Below, piece after piece: positions 18,950-27,900 of a DNA stretch of 64,000 bases. Source of the stretch: Stenotrophomonas sp. 364 (GTDB taxonomy: Bacteria; Pseudomonadota; Gammaproteobacteria; Xanthomonadales; Xanthomonadaceae); NCBI RefSeq assembly GCF_009832905.1, contig NZ_CP047135.1, forward strand, positions 970,001-1,034,000, written 5' to 3'. Position 1 is the first letter of the stretch. The number at the start of each line of letters is the position of its first letter. A program made the position numbers and the translations under genes. The notes under the pieces were generated by a model, which had not been told where the DNA came from, did no database searches, and was given only the letters and a program-made list of their open reading frames with translations.

Positions 18950-19498
18950 CTAACCGAGGAGGTAGCGATCTATCGGCACCACCTTTGCTGCCTGAGAGTC
19001 CTCCAGCAGTTGCAGCGCTCTCGCCTTCCTTGCTCCGATGCCCGCGATTGCCTCTGGAACGGCAACCGTCTCGTATTCCCGGGAGTTGCTGTCAAAGCAA
19101 GTTGAGGCAATGCAGGAGTCTGCGGCCATCCCGCACACCACCAATTGATTGCATCCCAGCTTTGCGAGAAGGACGGCTAAGGGGGTTGCCAGGAACGCGG
19201 AGTGCTTGGGCTTCAGAACGAAGTAATCATCAGGAGCAGGGCGAAGCAGAGTTGCAATCTTCGCCGAGACGCCGTCCGCAGCCAAGCACTCTTGAACCAA
19301 ATCCTTGAAGTCCATCTGCCAGTTTGCAAAATTATCATTGGCGTAGATAACCGGATCGCCCTCGTCTTTGAAGTGCTGCCGGAGGCGGGCGATGGCCTTT
19401 GAAGCGCTCAGCGCGCTGCTCGCAATCAAGTCGGCCTCCGGGAAGTCAAATCGACTGAACATGTCAACGATGAGCAGGGCGGGCGTCGTTTTCTTCAT
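18950..19498 (-). CDS. Isochorismatase-family cysteine hydrolase
   Basis: A 182-residue alpha/beta hydrolase of the isochorismatase/nicotinamidase superfamily. The catalytic triad is visible: Asp in ALLIVDMF (D12), Lys in LKPKHSAF and Cys in GMAADSCIAST. The cis-peptide region VVCGMAADSC is typical. The family hydrolyses amide, ether or related bonds in small cytosolic metabolites (isochorismate, nicotinamide, N-carbamoyl compounds); the actual substrate cannot be told. GGGAG precedes the ATG at good spacing. It lies 19 bp after the DUF6766 gene on the same strand, so they are probably cotranscribed. Confidence 0.88.
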   Translation of the reverse strand: MKKTTPALLIVDMFSRFDFPEADLIASSALSASKAIARLRQHFKDEGDPVIYANDNFANWQMDFKDLVQECLAADGVSAKIATLLRPAPDDYFVLKPKHSAFLATPLAVLLAKLGCNQLVVCGMAADSCIASTCFDSNSREYETVAVPEAIAGIGARKARALQLLEDSQAAKVVPIDRYLLG

Positions 19499-19517
19499 GC
19501 GCGGCTCCCGGAGCCGC

Positions 19518-20156
19518 TCAATCGCCCGTTTGGCTGTGGGGAGCAGCCATCGGCTTAGACTGAGGTGAATCCTTTTGGCGAAGGAAAATTGTCAATATCA
19601 CCAATGACAACACTGCCAAGAACTCACTCTGCCAGTTCTGGAACGACTCAAACCAGAAACTGCTGCTCCACAAGTGTTCCCAGCACGTGGGAGGCGGAAG
19701 TCCTTTGGAGGCCATCTCGTCAACTTCAGCGCGCCAGCTGCCGGCCAAGTGGAGAGAGAAGCTCATTAAGAACAGAAGCCCGAAGGCGATAGCTAAAGAA
19801 TGCCCATAGAGAGCCTTCCACGCTCCCCCGCGCCGCACCGGCCATGGCGTGGGCCCATCTTCAACACGCTCTTCTTCCTCATCGGGAGAGAGGGGCCTGG
19901 ATTCTGCCGACCCCTTCTGGCGAAGGCTTACAGTCAAAAGGACATACATCCCCATCTGCAAGAACTCGCTTTCCCAATTCTCGAACGTGGCGCTAACGAA
20001 GTGACCGCTGTGGAGATACTCCCATAGCCCCAACAGGGGCCTGTGTGCCTCCTTGAGCTCTTCATTGTGTGCCAAGAAGCCGGTCCAGATCTGTCCCAAC
20101 AAGAAGCAGATGAGTAATAGGATCAGGACTATCGATAAACCGTTTCTTTTCCACAT
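19518..20156 (-). CDS. DUF6766-like membrane protein with internal duplication
   Basis: A 212-residue membrane protein with four predicted hydrophobic segments: IVLILLLICFLLGQIWTGF, MYVLLTVSL, LAIAFGLLFLMSFSLHLAG and a final one near LAVLSLVILTIFL. The two halves repeat the same plan, each ending in FENWESEFL or FQNWQSEFL followed by LT-x-x-LRQK, a clear internal duplication. From memory this matches the DUF6766 family; function unknown. Between the halves lies an acidic linker (SPDEEEERVEDG). It lies just upstream of the isochorismatase gene. Confidence 0.7.
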   Translation of the reverse strand: MWKRNGLSIVLILLLICFLLGQIWTGFLAHNEELKEAHRPLLGLWEYLHSGHFVSATFENWESEFLQMGMYVLLTVSLRQKGSAESRPLSPDEEEERVEDGPTPWPVRRGGAWKALYGHSLAIAFGLLFLMSFSLHLAGSWRAEVDEMASKGLPPPTCWEHLWSSSFWFESFQNWQSEFLAVLSLVILTIFLRQKDSPQSKPMAAPHSQTGD

Positions 20157-20266
20157 GGCCAGTAGTGCCTAATGTTGTGCGTCTGCCAGACCGTGGGGGA
20201 GGTATGGAGCCGATGGAACAGGGGACTGAACGAAAAGGCTACACCCCGGCGTCGCCTTTTTTCTAA

Positions 20267-21179
<913 letters not shown>

Positions 21180-21259
21180 GTCAGCGGTTCCTAGAGTGGG
21201 TGGGTGTTAGACGCTATGCTTCGCGACGTTAGTTTCGATCGGGTTGGCGTGAAGGGGGA

Positions 21260-21700
21260 CTACACACCGGCGGGTTCCTCTTCCTCGCACGCCCCAGGCA
21301 TGCAGCGGTCTTTCTTGGCTTTCAGGTGAGCGGCCGTCTTAGCGAGCTGCTCGTAACGCTGGCGGACCTCCTCCAACCTGTCTTGGTCCATTTCCTCCAG
21401 ATTGAGCAGTTCGTCGTTCGCGTTGTGCGTGGCGCGGATCAATTCGTCAAGCTTGATATGAATGGCCGCGGTGTCTGCGTTTTGGGTGTGTTGGATCAGG
21501 AAAACCATCAGGAACGTTACGATCGTCGTGCCCGTATTGATGACCAGCTGCCACGTGTTGTTGAAACGAAACAGCGGGCCGCTCCCTGCCCATACGACGA
21601 CAACACCCAAGGCGGCTACAAATGCACTCAGCGATCCGGAAGCCTTGGAAACACTGCAAGCAACCCGGTTAAAAAAGACGTTTCCCATGTGCTCATTCAT
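21260..21700 (-). CDS. Low-affinity iron permease family protein
   Basis: About 146 residues from the ATG at 21700 (MNEHMGNVFFNRVACSVSKASG); an ATG at 21688 is equally possible. Two membrane helices are evident: GSLSAFVAALGVVVVWAGSG and LVINTGTTIVTFLMVFLIQ. The signature QHTQNADTAAIHIKLDELIRA follows the second, as in the Fet4-like iron permease family (PF04120). A charged coiled tail (LLNLEEMDQDRLEEVRQRYEQLA) ends the protein. Bacterial members are shorter than yeast Fet4 and their transport role is not established. It lies 80 bp upstream of the DUF892 gene on the same strand. Confidence 0.85.
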   Translation of the reverse strand: MNEHMGNVFFNRVACSVSKASGSLSAFVAALGVVVVWAGSGPLFRFNNTWQLVINTGTTIVTFLMVFLIQHTQNADTAAIHIKLDELIRATHNANDELLNLEEMDQDRLEEVRQRYEQLAKTAAHLKAKKDRCMPGACEEEEPAGV

Positions 21701-21916
21701 CGAGGGGTGGTGGAAGGACCATAGGAACTCTCTCGTCTTCGCTTGGTGAGCGTTATGGCAAAGAAAAGGCAAGAACCTAAATAGTTCAGGTCCGGGTGCG
21801 CCACGTCACGGTTCACAGCAGCCGAACCGCGAATTAAGGGTTTTTTCCATTGCTATCGCCTGACTGCGACGGCCGAGGAACGAGGCTGAACTCCTGAGCG
21901 GAATGAGGGCCGGGGC

Positions 21917-22285
21917 ATGACTCCTGCCATCGTGCGTCGACTTGAGATCTGGGCCTCAATGAAGGGTTTTCGCTGTCTTACGGTGCGTGACGCAGCGGAG
22001 CATCTTCAGGAGTTGGTGCCCGGATTCCCGGGACTAGGGGACGGGCCGACGAAGGTCTCGCCTGACGGTTGTCGTTGATTTGACCACGAGATGGAGGCAG
22101 TAGCAGACGCCATCTACCAAGCCGTGAGCTGCTCAAGCGATTTGGAAGAGACCTTGGAAAGCGATGACTGGCACGTGGATCGCGACAGTTCAGGAAGGTG
22201 GTCCGTTCCAGGGATCTGTCTGCGGGAGTGGCCAGTCAAACGCCCGCTCTTGCCGCCCTCTCGGCAAGGCTGGTTTCTGCGGTGA
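21917..22285 (+). pseudogene. Relative of the 11302 gene with premature TGA
   Basis: From the ATG at 21917 the frame reads MTPAIVRRLEIWASMKGF and reaches SPDGCR before a TGA at 22076-22078. It then continues as FDHEMEAVADAIYQA. In the relative at 11302-11691 the aligned stretch is NGYRWFGSEMEALADAIHRA, so the TGA occupies the place of a Trp codon (TGG to TGA). The frame continues to a conserved DDWHV-GRWSVPG ending. A restart at the ATG 22091 would give only 64 residues. Both copies are hypothetical proteins of unknown function. Confidence 0.65.
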
Positions 22286-22372
22286 GCCACGCCTTGGCGC
22301 ACCGTTCACGGATACGCGACGGTAGGGGCGATAGAAGGAGGGAACGACCGGACCACGGCCACAAGGATTGCT

Positions 22373-23335
22373 ATGGCCAGGCCTATCTGGAGTGGATCGC
22401 TGTCGTTTGGTCTCCTCAACATTCCGGTATCGCTGATGTCAGGGGAGCGCCGAACTGATCTCAGCTTCCGGATGCTCGACTCCCGAGACAAGAAGCCGAT
22501 TCGATTTGAGCGGGTAAACGCTGACACCGGCGAAGAAGTACCGTGGAAAGACATTGTCAAAGCCTTTGAATACGACAAGGGAAGCTACGTTGTCGTGGAG
22601 AAGGAAGACATTGCCGCTGCGGCCCCGGAGACCCACGAATCTGTGGACGTAGAGGCGTTCGTCGACGCATCCAGCATCGGTCTGCGGTTCTTCGAAAAAC
22701 CTTACATCCTAGTCCCGGGGAAGAAGGCCGAGAAGGGTTATGTCTTGCTTCGGGAAACGCTGAGGGACACAGGAAAGGTCGGCATCGCCCGAGTGGTGAT
22801 TCGCACCCGCGAATACCTGTGCGCGGTCATGCCTGAAGGTGACGCCTTGGTCCTCATCCTGCTTCGATATCCTCAGGAATTGGTAGCACCGGATGACTAC
22901 AAGTTGCCGGCTGGACAGACGGGTGATTACAGGATCGCTCCCAAAGAAATGGAGATGGCTAAGCAGTTGATCAACTCGATGACCAGTAAGTGGGCCCCGG
23001 ACAGCTATCACGACGAGTTCCGCGAAAGGCTTTCGGCAATCATTCAAAAGCGGGTCAAAGATGTAGGCGCCACAACCAAGTTTGAAGAACCCGCGCATCA
23101 AGAAGACACCGCCACGAACGTGGTTGATTTCATGTCTCTCTTGCAGAAAAGCCTGGAGACGAACAAGCGCACGCCCGCCAAGAGTGTTCCCGTAAAGACG
23201 GCCTCCAAGGCTCAAGCAAAATCGGGAAAGGAGGAGGAAAAGGGTGCGCCGCAAAAGAAGGCCGCCAAGAAGGCCTCCCTCAAGAAGGCTTCTCCCAAGA
23301 AGACACCGGTCAAGAGGGCGCGCAGGTCTGCCTGA
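22373..23335 (+). CDS. ku: Non-homologous end-joining protein Ku
   Basis: A 320-residue bacterial Ku, which forms a homodimeric ring on DNA double-strand ends and recruits LigD. The start MARPIWSGSLSFGLLNIPVSL is characteristic, and the beta-barrel core continues through FEYDKGSYVVVEKEDI and PYILVPGKKAEKGYVLLRETL. The C-terminal arm (NVVDFMSLLQKSLE) ends in a Lys-rich tail (KKAAKKASLKKASPKKTPVKRA) that in other Ku proteins aids DNA binding. AAGGA is six bases before the ATG. It is followed on the same strand, with small genes between, by ligD. Confidence 0.97.
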   Translation: MARPIWSGSLSFGLLNIPVSLMSGERRTDLSFRMLDSRDKKPIRFERVNADTGEEVPWKDIVKAFEYDKGSYVVVEKEDIAAAAPETHESVDVEAFVDASSIGLRFFEKPYILVPGKKAEKGYVLLRETLRDTGKVGIARVVIRTREYLCAVMPEGDALVLILLRYPQELVAPDDYKLPAGQTGDYRIAPKEMEMAKQLINSMTSKWAPDSYHDEFRERLSAIIQKRVKDVGATTKFEEPAHQEDTATNVVDFMSLLQKSLETNKRTPAKSVPVKTASKAQAKSGKEEEKGAPQKKAAKKASLKKASPKKTPVKRARRSA

Positions 23336-23525
23336 ATGGCGCACATTAAGGCAGTGGACGTTCTCTGGCTCACGCGACGCGCACGCCGCAACGTCATTGG
23401 ATGTAGGCCGCTTACCCCGAGGCTGCCGGTGTTTTTCGTCTCCGAAAGGTCGGCTGCGTTGTGGGTTAACGCGGCATTGGCGTTCATTGCACATAATTTC
23501 CTCCTTCTATCCGAAGGAAGCAGCC

Positions 23526-23804
23526 ATGGTCGCGACATCTAAGCCTGTTCCAACGCCAAAAGTCGTGCGCGTCGAAGCAGTGCCGGTTGAGGTGGGAGGC
23601 GCTGGCGTAGTGGTGGAGCTTGACGCTCCGGTGCCTAGGCGGTGGCTGAAGGCCCTCAAGAGGGAGATGTCTCGCGCGGAAGGGATGCAAGTAGCGTCGG
23701 CGAAGTTTGATGGCTACTTCGTCTATATCCATGGCGTGGCCTTAGACCCCCCAAGCGCGGCGAGGCGGGTAAGCGGAATGCTTGCTACAGTCCAGGCGGG
23801 CTGA
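23526..23804 (+). CDS. Small hypothetical protein between ku and ligD
   Basis: A 92-residue protein (MVATSKPVPTPKVVRVEAVP) with AAGGAAG upstream of the ATG at 23526. It resembles the 13962 protein: P-P-VVR-E, RRWLKALKREM (helix), GMQVASAKFDGYFVYIHG (two strands) and SAARRVSGMLA (helix), consistent with a compact beta-alpha-beta-beta-alpha domain. No catalytic motif is seen. Its position between ku and ligD raises the idea of a DNA-repair accessory, but a relative elsewhere suggests a broader role. Confidence 0.6.
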   Translation: MVATSKPVPTPKVVRVEAVPVEVGGAGVVVELDAPVPRRWLKALKREMSRAEGMQVASAKFDGYFVYIHGVALDPPSAARRVSGMLATVQAG

Positions 23805-24131
23805 ATTTCGGAAGCGATGCATTAACCTGCGGCGACCAGATCGCTCCATCCGAATAGTCATCTTCCCCGAGATCTTTTCGCGGAGCATGCCCCGCCTTCT
23901 GCCCCGAACTGGTCGATCGTCTGCAAGTGCCACGCTCACCAAGCCTTTAAGCAGTGCCCTTGCCCGGCCCTTGCCTGCTGGTGTGTCTAGTCGAGCTAGG
24001 ACCTTATGGATGCAGCGAAGTGGCGACGGGCTGCCGGAGGAGTAGGTGTGAAGGGGTGGGCAACGTCAATTCACGGGGACCCGACGGGCGCAGGGCTAGA
24101 AACGGGCTACTTGCCAAGGAGTTACAGCGCC
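23805..24131. other. 327-bp intergenic region between the small 23526 gene and the DUF3606 gene
   Basis: No supported gene. It probably contains the promoter for the DUF3606-ligD unit. I see no clear hairpin. Confidence 0.4.
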
Positions 24132-24308
24132 ATGAGCGACGAGAAAAAGAAGACTGGAACGCCCGATCGCGACCGGATCAATGTCAACGAAGACTACGAG
24201 GTCCAGTATTGGACCAAGGCGTTGGGCATCACGGCTGCTCAGCTCAAAGAGGCGGTCAAGGCCGTCGGTCCCACATCGGCTGCGGTTCGTAACCACCTGG
24301 GCAAGTGA
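24132..24308 (+). CDS. DUF3606 domain protein
   Basis: A 58-residue protein starting MSDEKKKTGTPDRDRINVNE. The sequence DRINVNEDYEVQYWTKALG followed by LKEAVKAVGPTSAAVRNHLG is the DUF3606 signature, a small domain of unknown function common in proteobacteria. The ATG gives the full-length domain. It ends 12 bp before ligD, so it is almost surely cotranscribed with it. Confidence 0.85.
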   Translation: MSDEKKKTGTPDRDRINVNEDYEVQYWTKALGITAAQLKEAVKAVGPTSAAVRNHLGK

Positions 24309-24320
24309 CGGGCGCGGGGC

Positions 24321-26918
24321 ATGTCCCTCACCGAATACCGCCGCAAGCGCAGCTTCAGCAAGACCAAAGAGCCCGAACCCGGCAAGGCACTACCCGCCGG
24401 GCAGCGAGCCATCTTTGTCGTGCAATTGCACCACGCCAGCCGGCGCCACTACGACTTTCGTCTACAGGTCGGTGACGCTCTCAAGAGTTGGGCTGTGCCC
24501 AAAGGGCCAAGCTACGACCCGAAGGTCAAGCGGATGGCTGTCGAGGTGGAAGACCATCCCGTCGACTACGCTGGTTTCGAGGGCGAGATCCCCAAAGGCG
24601 AGTATGGCGGCGGTCATGTTGCTCAGTTCGATCACGGGGTCTGGGCCACCGAAGGGGATCCCGAGGCCCAACTCGCCAAAGGGCACCTGCGCTTCGAAAT
24701 GTTCGGATCCAAGCTCAAAGGCGGATGGCACTTGGTTCGATCCGGCAAGCCGGCGCGCCAGCCGCAGTGGCTTCTCTTCAAGGAGGACGATGCCTACGCC
24801 AGCCAGGTCGAGGCCGATGACCTGTTGGGGGATGTCGCCGTGCCCCCTGCCGCAGACCTCAAACGGGCCGGCAGCGGGAAGCCCGACAAGAAGCGACTCA
24901 AGGCGATCCCCCTCGCAAAACCCGCTCGACGCGTGGATTGGGCCAAGAGGGCGTCGGCGCTGACCGGTGGTAAAAGGGCCGAGGCCCCCCAGGGCCCGTT
25001 CGAACCCCAGTTGGCCAAGCTGGGCGAATCGCCCCCAAAGGGCGAGCAGTGGGTTCATGAGATCAAATGGGACGGCTACAGGATCCTGGCCACGGTGGCG
25101 GAAGGCGAGGTTCGCTTGTGGTCGCGCAACGCGTTGGAATGGACCAGCAAGATCCCGGAGATCCGTGACGCCATTGCTGCCTTGGGGTTGAAGTCCGCGG
25201 CCCTGGACGGGGAGCTGATCGCGGGGCGCGGGACCAAGGAAGACTTCAATCTACTTCAAGCCACCCTATCTGGGGAGCGCCAGGGTGCGCTGTCCTATGC
25301 GCTCTTTGACCTTCTGCATATCAATGGCGTGGACATCGCCGATGCTCCGCTGCTGGAACGAAAGGCGCTCTTGGAGGAAGTCCTCAAGGGAGCCCCGACC
25401 CATCTGGCCATGAGTTCGCACATCGCCGGCGATGGGGAGGCGGCCTACCGTTTGGCGGGTGAGCAGCATTTCGAGGGCATCATCTCCAAGCGCGCCGATC
25501 GCGGCTACCACGGCGGCCGGGGCGAGGATTGGAAGAAGACCAAGCAGTTGGCCAGCGACGAATTCGCCGTGGTCGGCTACACCGCGCCCAAAGGAAGCCG
25601 CACCGGTTTCGGATCGTTGCTACTGGCCAAGCCCGACCCCAAGCATGGATGGCTCTACGTGGGGCGCGTCGGCTCGGGGTTTTCGGACACCCTGATCGGG
25701 GAGCTGACGGCGCTGATCGGCACCGCCGGCGGGAAGAAGCCCACCGCCCATGTCCCAACGACAGAGACCGACTTGCGGGCCGCCACCTGGTTTGCACCCC
25801 GGTTTGTCGTCGAGGTCTTCTACCGAGGCATTGGCGGGCAACAATTGCTGCGCCAAGCGTCGCTGAAAGCGGTGCGGCCCGACAAGGACGTAGCCGATCT
25901 GAAGGACTCGGATCGGAGCAACGATTCCGGCGGCGGTGCTGCATCTGCCAAGCCGAACAAACGCGGGAAGCAAGCCGTCACCGAACCCGAGCGCGGTGTT
26001 GCCGTCAAATCCACGAACAGCAAGGGCAGGGCGGATGCTGGAGAGCGGGTTCCCCCAAAGCTCTCCAGCCCGTCCAAGGTGATCTTTCCCGACATCAGGG
26101 CCACCAAGCAGGATGTGTGGGACTACTACAGCGCGGTCATGGACCATCTGCTGCCTGAGATCCTTGGGCGTCCACTGTCGATCATCCGCTGCCCAGCTGG
26201 GACCGGCCGGCCGTGCTTCTTCCAAAAACATCACACTGCGGGTCTGGAGTTGGTCATCTCGGTGAAGCTCAAGGAAGATAGTGGGATCAATGCCTACTAC
26301 CTGGTGGTCGAAGACGCTGCCAGCCTCTTGGAGCTTGTGCAGTTCAACGCCTTGGAGTTCCACCCTTGGGGCAGCCGCGCCGATTCGCCCGACTGCGCTG
26401 ATCGCGTGGTGTTCGATCTTGACCCAGGCCCGGACGTGCCGTTCTCGGAGATCAAGAAAGCCGCCACCGACATTCGGAAGCTCCTTCAGCAGTTGGAGCT
26501 GGAGTCCTTCCTACGCGTTTCCGGAGGCAAGGGCTTGCACGTGGTGGTGCCCCTGAATCCCGGATGCGATTGGGATCTCACCAAGCGGTTTGCCCATGGG
26601 TTCGCGGACGCCCTGGCACAGTCCGAGCCGCAGCGATTCTTGGCTACGTCGACGAAAAGCCTGCGAAACAAACGCATCTTCGTTGACTACCTGCGCAACG
26701 GGCGGGGTGCCACCGCTGTTGCGTCGTATTCCTTGCGAGGTCGGCCAGGCGCGCCCGTGGCAATGCCCATCGCGTGGAGTGAGCTGTCGAAGCTCACCCG
26801 GGCCGATAGCTTCACCATGAAGGACGTTCCCGCCAAGCTCAAACGCAGGCGCAAGGACCCTTGGGAAGGTATCGAATCAATCCAACAGAATCTGGCACGG
26901 TGGGCGCAGGACGACTGA
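24321..26918 (+). CDS. ligD: Multifunctional NHEJ DNA ligase LigD (PE-LIG-POL)
   Basis: An 865-residue three-domain enzyme for Ku-dependent end joining. Order: 3'-phosphoesterase (about 1-165; QLHHASRRHYDFRLQ, HPVDYAGFEGEIPKGEYGGG); ATP-dependent ligase (about 225-530) with the adenylation motif IKWDGYRI (Lys nucleophile), LDGELIAG, GIISKRAD and KKTKQL; then primase-polymerase (about 585-865) with CPAGTGRPCFFQKH, the metal-binding Asp pair in VVFDLDPGPDV, RVSGGKGLHVVVPL and RIFVDYLRN. The order PE-LIG-POL is that of Pseudomonas LigD. A Lys/Arg/Ser-rich linker joins LIG and POL. All catalytic signatures look intact. The short gap to DUF3606 suggests an operon. Confidence 0.97.
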   Translation: MSLTEYRRKRSFSKTKEPEPGKALPAGQRAIFVVQLHHASRRHYDFRLQVGDALKSWAVPKGPSYDPKVKRMAVEVEDHPVDYAGFEGEIPKGEYGGGHVAQFDHGVWATEGDPEAQLAKGHLRFEMFGSKLKGGWHLVRSGKPARQPQWLLFKEDDAYASQVEADDLLGDVAVPPAADLKRAGSGKPDKKRLKAIPLAKPARRVDWAKRASALTGGKRAEAPQGPFEPQLAKLGESPPKGEQWVHEIKWDGYRILATVAEGEVRLWSRNALEWTSKIPEIRDAIAALGLKSAALDGELIAGRGTKEDFNLLQATLSGERQGALSYALFDLLHINGVDIADAPLLERKALLEEVLKGAPTHLAMSSHIAGDGEAAYRLAGEQHFEGIISKRADRGYHGGRGEDWKKTKQLASDEFAVVGYTAPKGSRTGFGSLLLAKPDPKHGWLYVGRVGSGFSDTLIGELTALIGTAGGKKPTAHVPTTETDLRAATWFAPRFVVEVFYRGIGGQQLLRQASLKAVRPDKDVADLKDSDRSNDSGGGAASAKPNKRGKQAVTEPERGVAVKSTNSKGRADAGERVPPKLSSPSKVIFPDIRATKQDVWDYYSAVMDHLLPEILGRPLSIIRCPAGTGRPCFFQKHHTAGLELVISVKLKEDSGINAYYLVVEDAASLLELVQFNALEFHPWGSRADSPDCADRVVFDLDPGPDVPFSEIKKAATDIRKLLQQLELESFLRVSGGKGLHVVVPLNPGCDWDLTKRFAHGFADALAQSEPQRFLATSTKSLRNKRIFVDYLRNGRGATAVASYSLRGRPGAPVAMPIAWSELSKLTRADSFTMKDVPAKLKRRRKDPWEGIESIQQNLARWAQDD

Positions 26919-26959
26919 TCCCACTTACCAGCTGCCGTCGCTTTTCAGGAGGAATCACT

Positions 26960-27769
26960 ATGCGTCGATCCATCGTTTGCGCCGCCGTCGCGTTTGTCCT
27001 GTCTGCGTGCGGGGGCGGGAACACAGAGTCCAGCGTCCAAGCGCCGGGGACCGAAGAAACCGCGAAGACCAAAGCGCTGGACGCTGGCGCCGCGGTGCTG
27101 CAGGACCGGCCTCCGGTCGACGCCATCAACGCCTATCTGGACGGCTTCCATTTCTACAACGGTCAGATGAAGGTCCAGATGGAAGCGCACCACTACTGCT
27201 CCATCCTCAACGAGGATGTCATCCAGTGCACGATCTACGACGGCAATGTGAAAGACGCCAAGCTGATGGGGGTGGAATACATCATCAGTGAGAAGCTGTT
27301 TGCAGGCCTCCCTGAGCAGGAAAAGGCGCTGTGGCACAGCCATGTTCAAGAGGTGAAATCGGGTCAGCTCATTGCGCCAGGGATTCCCGAGGTGGCCGAG
27401 CATGCGCTGATGGATAAGCTCATCCACACGTATGGCAAGACCTGGCACACCTGGCACACAGACCTGGACAAGGATCTGCCCCGAGGCATGCCCCAATTGA
27501 TGATGGGGTTCACCGCAGACGGCCAGGCGGACCCAGCCATGGTCGCTGCCCGTGACGCAAGGTTGGGCGTCAGTAGTGAGGACAAGCGGAAGCGCCGTAC
27601 CGACATCGTCGCGCCCCCCATCGATGCAGGAGCGGATGCTTGGCAAAAAGGGAGGGTCATCCAGATCAAGGACCCGGCCGCTGTTCATGCTCACTCTGGC
27701 AAGGACAAGCCCGATGCGACGTCGGACCCGGATGCTAATGCAACGTCTACGGGAACTTCCCAAAAGTAG
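26960..27769 (+). CDS. DUF1264 (oil body-associated-like) lipoprotein
   Basis: A 269-residue lipoprotein with a strong ribosome site (AGGAGG) before the ATG at 26960. The signal MRRSIVCAAVAFVLSACGG carries a lipobox (LSAC). The DUF1264/OBAP domain follows: INAYLDGFHFYNGQMKVQMEAHHYC, LNEDVIQCTIYDGN, GVEYIISEKLF, LWHSHVQEVKSGQL and YGKTWHTWHTD. Plant relatives are oil-body proteins; the bacterial function is unknown. The tail (about 210-269) is low-complexity Asp/Ser/Thr/Lys. It starts 41 bp after ligD, though its own ribosome site suggests independent expression. Confidence 0.88.
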   Translation: MRRSIVCAAVAFVLSACGGGNTESSVQAPGTEETAKTKALDAGAAVLQDRPPVDAINAYLDGFHFYNGQMKVQMEAHHYCSILNEDVIQCTIYDGNVKDAKLMGVEYIISEKLFAGLPEQEKALWHSHVQEVKSGQLIAPGIPEVAEHALMDKLIHTYGKTWHTWHTDLDKDLPRGMPQLMMGFTADGQADPAMVAARDARLGVSSEDKRKRRTDIVAPPIDAGADAWQKGRVIQIKDPAAVHAHSGKDKPDATSDPDANATSTGTSQK

Positions 27770-27900
27770 GGTGAAACGCCGTCAGGACTCAGACCTTCGG
27801 AATATGGACTGATCACGCGGCGCTCGCAATGCTTTCGCGGTCGCTTGATCGGTGCGGCACGATCCTTCAGGTCCCGGTTAACCTTTTGGAACGCCCGCCC

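Noticed and set aside
18333..18953. Plus-strand frame overlapping the hypothetical 18302 gene
   Set aside because: Composition is Ser/Arg-rich low complexity, so the minus-strand protein is preferred.
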